A stretch of DNA of 64,000 nucleotides from Treponema sp. UBA1793. Its GTDB lineage: Bacteria; Spirochaetota; Spirochaetia; Treponematales; Treponemataceae. Every line of letters begins with the position of its first letter. Within the stretch, counting starts at the first letter, position 1. The notes under the pieces are model-generated. The model did no database searches. It saw only the letters and a list, made by a program, of their open reading frames with translations, and was not told the DNA's origin. Positions 8,345 through 17,675 of the stretch are shown piece by piece. A program made the position numbers and the translations under genes. The stretch is from the NCBI GenBank assembly GCA_002314445.1, contig DCFX01000022.1, positions 34,707 through 98,706 on the forward strand, read 5' to 3'.

Positions 8345-10909
8345 ATGTATTCAGACAGCAGTTTATTCCCTGTCGTAAAGAACGGGAATGCATTACGGAT
8401 TATACTTGATGATTATGACTTTAAAGGTGTCCGGCTTGCAGCAGAGGCTTTTGCCGGCGATGTTTGTCTGGTGTCTGGGATACGTCCGGAAATATGCACA
8501 ACATCGGACGGATTTCATACGGAACCGGAAAATACACCTGTAGCGCTGATTGCGGGAACTGCGGGGCACAGTCGTATCATCGATGCGCTTGCGGAACGGG
8601 GCTTCCTTAATCCGGCGGCAGTCAACGGAAAATGGGAAACGTATACGACCGCGGTAATCGACTGTCCCGTTCCTGGGATTTCACGAGCGGTTGTAATTGC
8701 GGGCAGCGATAAACGCGGTACTATATACGGTATATACCGACTGTCGGAACTGATCGGCGTAAGTCCGTGGGTCTGGTGGGCCGATGTGCTTCCCCGTCAG
8801 CGTGACGAAATTCTGCTGCCGGTATCAGCCCTGACGTATACGTCGAAAGAACCGTCCGTAAAATACCGCGGTTTTTTTATAAATGACGAATGGCCGTCGT
8901 TCGGAAAGTGGGCGACAGATCATTTCGGCGGATTTAATGAAAAGATGTATGCGCATGTGTTCGAACTTATTCTGCGCCTGAAGGGAAATATGTTGTGGCC
9001 TGCGATGTGGAGCGCTGTTTTCAGTGAAGACGGGGAAAGCTGTCCTCATGCAAATTGTGAACTGGCCGACTCGTACTGCATCGTGATGGGTACTTCTCAT
9101 CATGAACCGATGTTCCGGGCCGGAGAGGAGTGGCAGAAAGGCTATGCGGAATACGGATCAAGCAATGTCTGGGATTTTTTAAGCAACCGGGATGCTGTTA
9201 CTGAATTCTGGAGAGCAGGGGCTGCGCGCAACCGGGTGTATGAAAATATTGTTACGCTTGGTATGCGTGGAGAGCGTGATTCAGCACTCGGCGGTAATCT
9301 GCGGGTGAATATAGAGCTTCTCAAGGATTGCATCATGGTACAGCGTCAGCTCCTTGACGAGGCCGGTCTGTCTGATTGCCCGAAAGTATTGACGCTTTAT
9401 AAAGAAGTTGAAGATTTCTGGTACGGAGAAAGAGTTCCGGAAAGTAATACGGCATCAGGGGGACTTTGTGGATGGAAAAATCTTGATGACGTGACGATTA
9501 TGTTGTGTGACGACAACTTCGGCAATGTCAGAACCCTTCCGGGGCCTGACGAGCGGGACAGAAAGGCAGGCTGGGGAATGTACTTTCACGTTGACTACCA
9601 CGGAGCACCGGATTCGTACGAGTGGGTCAATACAGTCCAGCTGGAAAAAATCTGGGAACAGATGTCTATGGCATATGACTATGGTGTACGTTCCATCTGG
9701 ATTCTGAATGTCGGCGACCTGAAGCCGATGGAACTTCCGCTTTCGTATTTTCTTGATTTAGCATATGATTTCGACCGGTACGGAACAAGTGCGCCGAATA
9801 CCTGCAGCGCATATCTTTCACACTGGGTAGGCCAGCAGTTCGGTCCGGCATTTCCGGATGTCTCCGACCGGAATCATATTGCAGAAATACTTGCTTCGTA
9901 TACAAAACTCAACACAATCCGGAAGCCGGAAGTAACATTCCCGGACACCTTTCCCACTGAAAACGAAGCGGACTTGATCCGCAGCATGAGCGGAAATCTG
10001 GAACAGGAAACGGAAAAGTATTACAAGTTTACGCCGGACAGGTGGAAGGATGCATTCTTCGAACTTGTTTACTTTCCCGCGAGGGCCTCTGCAAACGTCA
10101 AACTTATGAATATTGCAGCGGGGTACGGCGACGTTCCGGCTGTAAAAAATGCAATAGAAAAGGATATCCGCCTTAACAATGACTATAATAAAAAGACAGC
10201 CGGTGGAAGATGGAGCGGAATGATGAGTTCGCCCCATATCGGATATATCCACTGGGATGCATCTAAATGGACATATCCGCCGGTCCGGCACGTAATCATA
10301 AAAAACGATATTGCCCGGCGTACATCAGGAATACCGGCAGAGCTGCCTGCCGGTACCTTTCTCCAGAACAGCGGAGTAATTTCAATTGAAGCGGCTCATA
10401 CGTCTGCACGCAGCGGGTGCGGGGGAGTCCGCTGGCTTACTCTGGAAAACTACGGCAGAACGCTTTCCGCCGTAAAAATGTATCCTGATACGGTATCCTT
10501 CCCGTCGGATGGAAAAGGGCCGTTCCTCGAATACTGCCTGTATCTTTTATCCGGCGGGCAGTACACGCTCACCCTTTTTACGACGCCTGCAAACAATCTT
10601 TCACCCACAGGCAGACTGAGAATCGCTTATTCCATAGATAACGGACCGGCTGTTCCATTTGATACGTTACCCTCCGGATTCAAAGTCGATATTTTCAATG
10701 ACGAGTGGAACCGGGGTGTTCTTGAAAACATACGAAAAACCGAAATTGCGCTGCAGCTGCAGGGAGGTATGCATATACTCCGGCTGTTCGGCATAGATGC
10801 AGGTATAGCTGTGGAAAAAATCGTTTTGTCGGTCGAAGACAACGACGGTACGGTCTATCCGGGAATGCCTGAAAGCCTCCGTGCTGCCGGCCCAGGCTGC
10901 GCTTCATGA
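8345..10909 (+). CDS. GH115 xylan alpha-1,2-glucuronidase
   Basis: Large hydrolase of 854 residues that removes (4-O-methyl)glucuronic acid side chains from xylan or its oligomers. The hallmark GH115 block lies at about residues 175-225: YRGFFINDEWP, then FGGFN, then LKGNMLWPAMW. Further conserved blocks are GMRGERD (about residue 303) and FHVDYHG (about 415). A C-terminal beta domain follows. There is no signal peptide, so it probably acts in the cytoplasm after import. GAGGAG precedes the ATG. GH115 takes the place that GH67 occupies in some other aldouronate-utilisation clusters. Confidence 0.93.
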   Translation: MYSDSSLFPVVKNGNALRIILDDYDFKGVRLAAEAFAGDVCLVSGIRPEICTTSDGFHTEPENTPVALIAGTAGHSRIIDALAERGFLNPAAVNGKWETYTTAVIDCPVPGISRAVVIAGSDKRGTIYGIYRLSELIGVSPWVWWADVLPRQRDEILLPVSALTYTSKEPSVKYRGFFINDEWPSFGKWATDHFGGFNEKMYAHVFELILRLKGNMLWPAMWSAVFSEDGESCPHANCELADSYCIVMGTSHHEPMFRAGEEWQKGYAEYGSSNVWDFLSNRDAVTEFWRAGAARNRVYENIVTLGMRGERDSALGGNLRVNIELLKDCIMVQRQLLDEAGLSDCPKVLTLYKEVEDFWYGERVPESNTASGGLCGWKNLDDVTIMLCDDNFGNVRTLPGPDERDRKAGWGMYFHVDYHGAPDSYEWVNTVQLEKIWEQMSMAYDYGVRSIWILNVGDLKPMELPLSYFLDLAYDFDRYGTSAPNTCSAYLSHWVGQQFGPAFPDVSDRNHIAEILASYTKLNTIRKPEVTFPDTFPTENEADLIRSMSGNLEQETEKYYKFTPDRWKDAFFELVYFPARASANVKLMNIAAGYGDVPAVKNAIEKDIRLNNDYNKKTAGGRWSGMMSSPHIGYIHWDASKWTYPPVRHVIIKNDIARRTSGIPAELPAGTFLQNSGVISIEAAHTSARSGCGGVRWLTLENYGRTLSAVKMYPDTVSFPSDGKGPFLEYCLYLLSGGQYTLTLFTTPANNLSPTGRLRIAYSIDNGPAVPFDTLPSGFKVDIFNDEWNRGVLENIRKTEIALQLQGGMHILRLFGIDAGIAVEKIVLSVEDNDGTVYPGMPESLRAAGPGCAS

Positions 10910-11043
10910 TGATATGAAATCAGGTATGATTTTGTGGTATGCAGAATTATACGTTTTTCATATAATGGAACAAAGCTCACATTCCATGCAGCGCAGATAT
11001 GTCTGTGCTGTAAATTAAAAATAAAAGAAATTTCAGGAGGATT

Positions 11044-11880
11044 TTGATGATTCATGAAAAGGTTATGCTTCCCGTTCAGTATCGTGCTGAAGGTGTTGAA
11101 AATAATAATTTTAACCCGTATATGACAACATACATTCTTGATAATTACGCAGAATTCAGCACCGGGCGAAAGCGTCCGGTAATTGTGATTTGTCCGGGCG
11201 GAGGATATGAAATGCTCTCCTTCCGCGAAGCAGAGGCTGTCGCAATAAAAATGAATTCGCTCGGATATCATGCATGTATCGTGTGGTACAGCCTTAAGCC
11301 GATGACTTTTCCTGCTTCGCTTCTTGATCTTGCAGAAGCCGTATATTACATACGCTGTCATGCGGACGAATGGAATATTAAAAAAGATGGAATTGTGGCA
11401 GCGGGTTTTTCTGCGGGAGGACATCTTGCAGCTTCGCTGGGCGTTTACTGGAATACATCTCTGCTCCGGAAATATCTTCCTTATTCAGCAGAGCTGATAA
11501 AACCGGATGCACTGTTTTTGGGATATCCTGTAATAACGGCAGGTGAATTTGCACATAAAGACTCGATTAGAAATGTGCTCGGAAACACGGAGAATTACAC
11601 GAAAGCGGACGTCAGCCTTGAAACGCTTGTGACAAAGGACGTTCCGCCCGTGTTTATGTGGCATACAGATGAAGACACCTGCGTACCGCTGGAAAACAGC
11701 CTCCTCTTTGCCGCCGCCTGCCGCAGAGCCGGTGTTCCGCTTGAATTCCATGTATTCCGCAGAGGCTGCCACGGTCTGGCTCTTGCAACACCCGAGACGG
11801 CATGGCCTGACGGAAACGGAGTCCAGCCCGAATGCGCCGTATGGCCGCAGCTGTTTGCAGACTGGCTTAACAATCTGTAA
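11044..11880 (+). CDS. Alpha/beta hydrolase, acetyl-xylan-esterase-like
   Basis: Serine esterase of 278 residues without a signal peptide. The oxyanion-hole region is CPGGGYEMLSFRE near residue 56. The nucleophile elbow GFSAGG is near residue 122. The catalytic Asp is in HTDEDTCVP near 206 and the His in RRGCHGLAL near 240. This is the pattern of the BD-FAE/acetyl xylan esterase group. AGGAGG precedes the ATG. A 134-base gap separates it from the GH115 gene; that gap has a TATAAT at 10961-10966 but no convincing -35. It probably removes acetyl groups from imported xylo-oligomers. Confidence 0.85.
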   Translation: MMIHEKVMLPVQYRAEGVENNNFNPYMTTYILDNYAEFSTGRKRPVIVICPGGGYEMLSFREAEAVAIKMNSLGYHACIVWYSLKPMTFPASLLDLAEAVYYIRCHADEWNIKKDGIVAAGFSAGGHLAASLGVYWNTSLLRKYLPYSAELIKPDALFLGYPVITAGEFAHKDSIRNVLGNTENYTKADVSLETLVTKDVPPVFMWHTDEDTCVPLENSLLFAAACRRAGVPLEFHVFRRGCHGLALATPETAWPDGNGVQPECAVWPQLFADWLNNL

Positions 11881-11888
11881 TAATTGTT

Positions 11889-12599
11889 TTACAGAGGCCT
11901 GTCCGTGCGCGATTCGTGTCTGATTATGCGATATGACACAAAATCAATTACGATGACGAGCACAAAAAAGTAAGGTGAAAAATTCTGCGCTTCTGCTGCG
12001 GGACTGAGAAGGAAATCATATGTCCCGTGCACGCAGACGGGAATGGCAATACAGAGAATCATGCAGATGGAACTCATGAATTCGTTTCCGTGCAGCTTAA
12101 AATGTTTCGCACGAGCCAGGAAGAATCCCATGAGAATGCCGAATGCTGCGTGCCCCGGAATGGCAAATAGTGCACGGGTGAAGGCGACGCCTGTGCCGTA
12201 GTTAACGACGTAAATAATGTTTTCCAGCCCTGCGAATCCGAGCGATGCCGACACACCGTACACAATGCCGTCGAATTTATAATCGAAGCTGCGCGATTTC
12301 CAGATGAATATATAGAGCACGAGCCATTTTGTTAATTCTTCAACGAGTGCCACGCCCATGAAATTTTCTGCAAGCTGATATTTTATATCCATTGCAGGAT
12401 AATATGACTGAATGATACCCTGCAGTATGCGTTCAACCGGAATGTCCGCAAGAGAAAACAGAGCGCCGCAGCACAACGTCTTAAGCACCATTCCCGCAGG
12501 TTCCCGTTCGACTTTATCCTGTTTATACACATACTGGATAATCAAAAATACCGGCAGCAGCGCCGGCAGCAATACAAAATAAAAAAGAAATTTCAGCAT
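11889..12599 (-). CDS. PrsW-family intramembrane metalloprotease
   Basis: Polytopic membrane protein of 236 residues. The PrsW motifs are present in order: EELTK in a membrane segment near residue 88, FAGLEN near 120, and a conserved His in AIPGHAAFG near 147. In other bacteria PrsW proteases cut anti-sigma factors or similar membrane substrates (established for the family). No anti-sigma factor lies next to it, so its target is unknown. AAAGGGGACGG precedes the ATG. It converges with the esterase gene; only 8 bases separate them. Confidence 0.82.
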   Translation of the reverse strand: MLKFLFYFVLLPALLPVFLIIQYVYKQDKVEREPAGMVLKTLCCGALFSLADIPVERILQGIIQSYYPAMDIKYQLAENFMGVALVEELTKWLVLYIFIWKSRSFDYKFDGIVYGVSASLGFAGLENIIYVVNYGTGVAFTRALFAIPGHAAFGILMGFFLARAKHFKLHGNEFMSSICMILCIAIPVCVHGTYDFLLSPAAEAQNFSPYFFVLVIVIDFVSYRIIRHESRTDRPL

Positions 12600-12628
12600 A
12601 TATTCCGTCCCCTTTCTATTGAAGAAAA

Positions 12629-13102
12629 TTATCTGATGAAACTGAATACGCCCATGCTTATAAGGCCCATAATAATTCCGGCAATAAGGACTCCTCCGGT
12701 AACTGCCAGCACAGTCTGCTTAAAGTCCATATCGAGCAGACTTGCGGCAAGCGTTCCCGTCCACGCACCCGTACCGGGAAGCGGAATGCCGACAAAAAGC
12801 ATAAGGGCGATGAAAAGGCCGTGCCCTGCTTTTGCCTGAAGTTTTTCTCCGCCGCGTTTTCCTTTTACAAGAAAAAACGTGCATATCTTTCCGATGAATT
12901 TTTTATCGGCACCCCATTCAAGGACTTTACGTGCAAACAGATAAATTATCGGAACCGGCACCATGTTGCCTATAATACAAACGACATAAGACCATAACAA
13001 GGGAAGCGGCGGATTGAACGCCTGGGAAACGGGAATAGCCCCGCGCAGTTCAATAAGCGGCACCATAGAAATTAAAAAAATCCAGAGATAGTGTTTAAGC
13101 AT
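12629..13102 (-). CDS. Small multidrug export protein family (COG2426)
   Basis: Small membrane protein of 157 residues with about four helices. The PLIELRGAIP motif near residue 16 and the GIPLPGTGAWTG motif near 105 are typical of COG2426. The family is annotated as small multidrug export, but its substrate is not firmly known. No Shine-Dalgarno sequence precedes the ATG; a TATACT box ends 8 bases upstream, so this may be a leaderless message. It lies upstream of the PrsW gene with a 29-base gap and may be co-transcribed with it. Confidence 0.82.
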   Translation of the reverse strand: MLKHYLWIFLISMVPLIELRGAIPVSQAFNPPLPLLWSYVVCIIGNMVPVPIIYLFARKVLEWGADKKFIGKICTFFLVKGKRGGEKLQAKAGHGLFIALMLFVGIPLPGTGAWTGTLAASLLDMDFKQTVLAVTGGVLIAGIIMGLISMGVFSFIR

Positions 13103-13110
13103 AGGTAATA

Positions 13111-13139
13111 AGTATATCGTTTCTCCGGAGAGAAGAAAA
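13111..13139 (-). promoter_or_regulatory. Possible leaderless promoter of the export gene
   Basis: On the minus strand a TATACT box (13116-13111) ends 8 bases before the ATG at 13102. The -35 about 17 bases upstream is weak (TTTTCT-like). No Shine-Dalgarno sequence lies between the box and the start. Confidence 0.35.
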
Positions 13140-13175
13140 GATATCGGAACGTATCCGGTGCGGGCGCCCGTGTTT

Positions 13176-13874
13176 TCAGCCTATCATATCTTCTCTGAAA
13201 TCCTCAGGAATTCCTTCCCACGCTTTTCTGCCGTTCTTCATGAGAATAATCCTGTCGGCCACTGCTTTCGCTTCCGCAATGTCGTGCGTAACGAATATCC
13301 CCGTAAACTTTTCCCTTTTCTGACTGCTGCGGATATCCGCTGCGAGCCGTTTTCTAAGCGGAGCGTCAAGTGCAGAAAGCGGTTCATCAAACAGTACTAG
13401 TACAGGTTTTACGATAAGCGTACGTGCCAGAGATACGCGCTGTGCCTCTCCTCCGCTGAGTGTGGCCGGACGTCGGCCCCCGAACCCTTCCAGACCGAAC
13501 AGTGCAAGATATTCTTCTGCGCGGCGGACTGATTCTTTTTTCCCCATACCTCTGCACCGCAGTCCGTATGCGACATTGTCAGCCGCCGACATATGAGTGA
13601 AAAGCGCGTGATCCTGGAATACCATCCCCGTGCTGCGTTTTCCCGGCGCAAAGTTCGTTATGTCTGTCCCGTCAAGGACGATATGCGGCATTTTTCCGTC
13701 ATTCCGCGCGCTGAACGTTTCAAGACCTGCGATAAGACGAAGTACTGTTGATTTACCGCTGCCGCTTTGCCCGACAATAACTGTCATAGTGCCCCTTTCA
13801 GCGGTAAATGAGAAATCGACTGTAACGGAATCCCATACGCGGTACAGATTTTCTGCAGAAAAATAATTATTCAT
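13176..13874 (-). CDS. thiQ: Thiamine ABC transporter ATPase
   Basis: ATPase of about 232 residues. Walker A GQSGSGKST lies near residue 35, the signature LSGGEAQRVSLA near 130, and Walker B LVLFDEPLSALD near 152. I chose the ATG at 13874 because it overlaps the end of thiP by 8 bases and the longer frame upstream is not conserved in character (Arg/His-rich). Third gene of the thiBPQ operon, downstream of the TPP riboswitch. It powers uptake of thiamine or its phosphates. The ThiQ assignment rests on the neighbours as much as on the protein. Confidence 0.9.
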   Translation of the reverse strand: MNNYFSAENLYRVWDSVTVDFSFTAERGTMTVIVGQSGSGKSTVLRLIAGLETFSARNDGKMPHIVLDGTDITNFAPGKRSTGMVFQDHALFTHMSAADNVAYGLRCRGMGKKESVRRAEEYLALFGLEGFGGRRPATLSGGEAQRVSLARTLIVKPVLVLFDEPLSALDAPLRKRLAADIRSSQKREKFTGIFVTHDIAEAKAVADRIILMKNGRKAWEGIPEDFREDMIG

Positions 13875-15489
13875 GCTTTTTCCCCACGGCAAAGACAAGC
13901 GCACATAGTATGCACAACAACGTTCCGCACGCGCATGATTCGGCAAATTTATATGACGACGCAAGCCTGTATGTGTACAGCGCAAGCGTGTCGAAACGCG
14001 GTACGGAAAGGACAAGCGGCAGCGTCGTATCGCCCATACTTACGGCGAAACAGAATCCGAACGACGCTGTAATGCTCCGTTTTGCAGCTGGCAGCATGAC
14101 ACGGAAAATCACATCCGGAGGAGTGCGCGACAGCAGGCGTGCTGCGTCGATAGTTTCCTGGGGAACGGCGCACAACGACGCATATATCTGTCGGAATGCA
14201 AGCGGCCAGGCAAGTGCGGTCTGAGCCGTCACCAGCATAAGCACAGTACCGCGGTGTACAAGCAGCGTCATACCGTATCCCATGACGACGGAAGATACAG
14301 CCATCGGCAGCATTGGCAGCGTTCTGAGCACCGTACTCCGCCCCAGCGGATCGCGTACGCGCAGTACGGCAGCGTATGTAAAAGCGACAGCAGTACAGAG
14401 CAGGGCGGTGCAGGGGGCTGTTTCAAGCGTCCCTCGGAGTGCATTCAGAAATCCATCCGAACTGATGATTTTTGCGAATATTTGTAAGTTGTTCCTGCCT
14501 GTAATTCCGCCTGTAAGAATTCCGATGAGCGGGCTTATAAAAAACAGCAGAATAGCCGCCCCCAGTATAATGGCTGCCGTATACTCGATATTTTTCCCTT
14601 TTCTGTCCTCATGCAGTGCGTGTGCTATTTTTGTCCTGCCGCATCCGTGATTTCCACCGGAAAGCGCATTTCCTGTCCTGTATTTGCCGATTCTGCTGTA
14701 TACGAAAACTGTTAGCATGGCACATGCCGTTTCTATAAGAGCGAGTGCCGATGCTGACTTAAAATCAAGGGTTGTCCGGGCTGCCTGGTAGATTTCCACT
14801 TCAAGTGTTGTTCCTCCTATACTGCCGAACAGCAGCACAATCATAAAACTGAAAAAGCAGTAGAGGAATACGGGGATACAGGCGGCAGCAATTGCGGGCG
14901 AAAGCTGATGAAGCGTTACCGTGAAAAATATGCGTCCTTCACCTGCTCCAAGCATACGCGCTGCATCTCTTTCGTTTGCCGGAAGTTCTTCCCATGCAGA
15001 TGATACGATGGACATGACGAGAGGAAAGTTGTAGAACCCCTGCGCAATAATGACGCCTGCGAATGAATACAGAAATGTGAAAGGAGGATTTTTCTGGAGG
15101 AATACCTTCATGAGGATAGTATTGAGAACGCCGTTCATACCGAAAATGCTTACGAATCCCAGCGCTATGATAAGCGGCGGAATACAAAGCGGTACAGCAG
15201 AAAGGGAAAGCAGAAAGCGCCTGCCGGGAAACGTTCTGTTTGCAGTAAAGAATGCCGCCGGAATCCCGACGGCAGCTGCAATGCATGTTGACCCGAGCGC
15301 GATTTTGAACGTGTACAGAGTTATTCGCGCTATATGCTCATTTATATAGAAGAAAACATCGCCTTTCCCTCTGAAAAGTGGAAAGACAGCCGCACCAAGC
15401 GGAAAAATGAACGACAAACAGATGTATGCGCAAAGTATTACAGCGCATGCGGCAGCAAAATATTCTGCCGCGTGTACTCTTTTACCCAT
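13867..15489 (-). CDS. thiP: Thiamine ABC transporter permease, fused two-domain
   Basis: Membrane protein of 540 residues made of two homologous permease halves, about 12 helices in all. Each half has an EAA-type loop (ANERDAARMLGAGEG near residue 170; PQETIDAARLLSRTPP near 440). This is the usual fused ThiP layout. The ATG overlaps the thiB stop (TAATG), so translation is coupled. A Cys/Arg-rich loop near residue 283 joins the two halves. Confidence 0.9.
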   Translation of the reverse strand: MGKRVHAAEYFAAACAVILCAYICLSFIFPLGAAVFPLFRGKGDVFFYINEHIARITLYTFKIALGSTCIAAAVGIPAAFFTANRTFPGRRFLLSLSAVPLCIPPLIIALGFVSIFGMNGVLNTILMKVFLQKNPPFTFLYSFAGVIIAQGFYNFPLVMSIVSSAWEELPANERDAARMLGAGEGRIFFTVTLHQLSPAIAAACIPVFLYCFFSFMIVLLFGSIGGTTLEVEIYQAARTTLDFKSASALALIETACAMLTVFVYSRIGKYRTGNALSGGNHGCGRTKIAHALHEDRKGKNIEYTAAIILGAAILLFFISPLIGILTGGITGRNNLQIFAKIISSDGFLNALRGTLETAPCTALLCTAVAFTYAAVLRVRDPLGRSTVLRTLPMLPMAVSSVVMGYGMTLLVHRGTVLMLVTAQTALAWPLAFRQIYASLCAVPQETIDAARLLSRTPPDVIFRVMLPAAKRSITASFGFCFAVSMGDTTLPLVLSVPRFDTLALYTYRLASSYKFAESCACGTLLCILCALVFAVGKKHE

Positions 15490-16511
15490 TACTCACTCAG
15501 GATATTCATTATGTTTGTTACGGCAGCAGAAACTTTATCCGCATCGTACGACAGTGTCTTTGCGTCTGTGGGCACAACTTCTTTATAACAGTCGGGCAGT
15601 GTAACATTTTTATCGGCAGGATTCATCCATTGCGTAAGCGGAATGGTATTCTGCGCTGCATCGCTGATAAGATAATCTATGAAAGCTTCCGCACCTTTTT
15701 CGTTCTGTGCACCGTTAGTTATGCCGGCTCCTTCTACCTGCTGCACGTGACCTTCCTTAAAGACAAGTGCCTTGTAACGGTCCGTTTTGTCTGCATAAAC
15801 GTGATACGCAGGGCTTGTCATGTAACTTATGACGAGCGGCGCTTCTCCTTTCGTAAAAAGACCATAACCTGCGCTCCATCCCGGTGACATGGTTAGAATG
15901 GATGGTTTGAGCTGTTTCCAGTAATCAGTATATTTGCCGCCAAATACAGCAATGGTCCATGCTGCAAACCCCAGTCCCGGTGTGCTTGTACGGGGATCCA
16001 TAAGAATTATTTTTTTTGCATAGACAGGATTTGTAAGGTCTTCAAGGCTTTCAGGTGCAGGAATTCCGGACTTCGAGTCGTATATCATGGCAAACTGGCT
16101 GTAATCGTACGGTGTAAGCACCCAGTCTGTTCCGAGCGATTCATGAAGCTCAGCCGGAATCAGAGCATCGGCATTTTTCGGCTTATAGTTCAAGAGCACC
16201 TTTTCTGCGCGCGCCTTATTTACAAGATTGTTGTCCAGTCCCAGAAGGACATCCGACTGCGGTGCGTTTTTTTCAAGCACAGCTTTTGAAAGAATCTGTG
16301 CACCGTCGCCACAGTTAACATACGTAACCTTTAAGCCTGTTGCTGCTTCAAAGTCCCTGGCAATCTGCGGGCCCGGCCCCCATTCGCCCATAAACGAATC
16401 ATACGTGTACACAACAACTTCACGTGCCCGTTCTGTTTTTCTGCCCGAGGCAAAAGAGAGTGATGTAATAGAAAGGAAAATACATAAAAAGATAGGAACT
16501 ATACGTTTCAT
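15489..16511 (-). CDS. thiB: Thiamine-binding protein of the ABC importer
   Basis: Periplasmic binding protein of 340 residues with a signal peptide ending near SFASG (about residue 23). The mature start, VVVYTYDSFMGEWGPG, and the DVLLGLDNNL block near residue 90 are characteristic of ThiB/TbpA. First gene of the operon. Its GGAGG Shine-Dalgarno and start codon are part of the TPP riboswitch, so its translation should fall when thiamine pyrophosphate is plentiful. Confidence 0.92.
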   Translation of the reverse strand: MKRIVPIFLCIFLSITSLSFASGRKTERAREVVVYTYDSFMGEWGPGPQIARDFEAATGLKVTYVNCGDGAQILSKAVLEKNAPQSDVLLGLDNNLVNKARAEKVLLNYKPKNADALIPAELHESLGTDWVLTPYDYSQFAMIYDSKSGIPAPESLEDLTNPVYAKKIILMDPRTSTPGLGFAAWTIAVFGGKYTDYWKQLKPSILTMSPGWSAGYGLFTKGEAPLVISYMTSPAYHVYADKTDRYKALVFKEGHVQQVEGAGITNGAQNEKGAEAFIDYLISDAAQNTIPLTQWMNPADKNVTLPDCYKEVVPTDAKTLSYDADKVSAAVTNIMNILSE

Positions 16512-16620
16512 ACCTTCCTCCGCCGGTATTATCCGGATCAGGTTGGAACAACCATACGGTGTTCTGCGGGTGTAATCTCAGGAAGCACGTTTTCACAAAC
16601 TGTGCTACCACCCCGGTTAT
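16509..16620 (-). ncRNA. TPP riboswitch (THI element) of thiBPQ
   Basis: Read on the minus strand, the leader has all the core parts of the TPP aptamer: CCGGGGTGG, a P3 stem (AGCAC/GTGCT), CTGAGATTACACCC, a P4 stem (GAACACC/GGTTGTTCC), and CCTGATCCGGATAATACCGG. The closing strand GGTAT runs into the thiB start codon and can pair with ATAACC at the 5' end. GGAGGAAGG, the ribosome site, is in the same segment. Control at translation initiation is therefore likely. Confidence 0.95.
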
Positions 16621-16626
16621 GAAAGA

Positions 16627-16655
16627 AGTATAGTCAGTAAAACTTGCAACGTCAA
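16627..16655 (-). promoter_or_regulatory. Promoter of the thi operon
   Basis: TTGACG (16655-16650), a 17-base spacer and TATACT (16632-16627) on the minus strand. The start point, near 16620, falls at the first base of the TPP aptamer. Confidence 0.85.
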
Positions 16656-16675
16656 CACTTGCAGAATCTCGAATA

Positions 16676-17278
16676 CTACTTTATGGCATTCTTGATTGCA
16701 GCGAGCAGTTCTCCGTATTCGTTGTATGCCGGTATGTCAGGATTGTCCGCAATGATTTTCGGTGTTGATTTGAAAAGAAATCCGGCTTTTGATGCCTTTA
16801 TCATTCCCAAATCGTTAAACGAGTCTCCGGAAGCGATCGTATCGTATCCAATCGACTGGAGCGCTTTTACCGTTGTAAGCTTGCTTTTCTCGCATCTCAT
16901 TTTATAGCCCGTGATTTCACCGTTCTCAGCCGATTCAAGAGTATTACAGAAAATTGTAGGCCATGCAAGTTTTTTCATGAGCGGTGTTGCAAACTGTTCG
17001 AACGTATCGCTGAGAATTATGACCTGTACAATACTGCGAAGTTCATCAAGGAAATCTTTTGCACCCGGCATTGGTTCTATTTTTTCAATAGTTTCCTGAA
17101 TTTCTTTTAGCCCTAGTCCGTGTTCTTTAAGTATGGCAAGTCTCCATCTCATAAGTTTATCGTAATCAGGTTCATCGCGGGTTGTACGCCGCAGCTCCGG
17201 AATACCCGTCGCTTCACTGAATGCAATCCATATTTCAGGAACCAGAACACCTTCCATATCAAGGCAGACTATAAACAT
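16676..17278 (-). CDS. thrH: Bifunctional phosphoserine phosphatase/homoserine phosphotransferase
   Basis: HAD-family protein of 200 residues. The start CLDMEGVLVPEIWIAF holds the HAD nucleophile Asp in the form typical of ThrH. Further motifs are LSDTFEQF near residue 95 and SGDSFNDLGMI near 148. In Pseudomonas, ThrH hydrolyses phosphoserine and can move phosphate to homoserine (established for the family). AGGAG precedes the ATG. It is upstream of and separate from the thi operon, whose promoter lies just beyond its stop. No other Ser or Thr gene is next to it. Confidence 0.88.
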   Translation of the reverse strand: MFIVCLDMEGVLVPEIWIAFSEATGIPELRRTTRDEPDYDKLMRWRLAILKEHGLGLKEIQETIEKIEPMPGAKDFLDELRSIVQVIILSDTFEQFATPLMKKLAWPTIFCNTLESAENGEITGYKMRCEKSKLTTVKALQSIGYDTIASGDSFNDLGMIKASKAGFLFKSTPKIIADNPDIPAYNEYGELLAAIKNAIK

Positions 17279-17614
17279 TATATACTCCTGTAAAAATTCT
17301 ACGCCTGCGGTATGACAGGAGGATACAGTACACCGATTTCACAGAATGAAACCGCATATAATAAAAAGTATATGGAGGCGCTCTTTATTAGTTCCTCTTT
17401 TTTGTCATATCGCAGGACGGATAGTATATCGAGTATATCATTTTTGTATATTTTTAGCATAGCGGTTGATACATTTTGGTATTCCTCAGTGATTTAAACA
17501 AGTATGAAAAAGTATACGTTTATTTTTATATCACGATATATTACAAATTTTTTAAAAGGTTTGGAAGAATCATAAGGAAAAATAAAGATTTTAGAGTATT
17601 TTTTTGATTTTTGG

Positions 17615-17675
17615 CATACCATAAATATGGTATGTTGGAAGTATGAATATGGTATACTAATTGAAATACCATATT
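17615..17675. repeat. Two inverted repeats of ATGGTAT half-sites
   Basis: First dyad: CATACCAT at 17615-17622 and ATGGTATG at 17627-17634, 4 bases apart. Second dyad: AATATGGTAT at 17646-17655 and ATACCATATT at 17666-17675, 10 bases apart. A fifth ATACCAT lies at 17872-17878, close to the -24 box. They could be activator binding sites about 230-290 bases upstream of the sigma-54-like promoter. Confidence 0.6.

Noticed and set aside
10855..11424. Minus-strand 189-residue frame
   Set aside because: It lies across the gap and antisense to the esterase, has no ribosome site, and its composition is that of a shadow frame.
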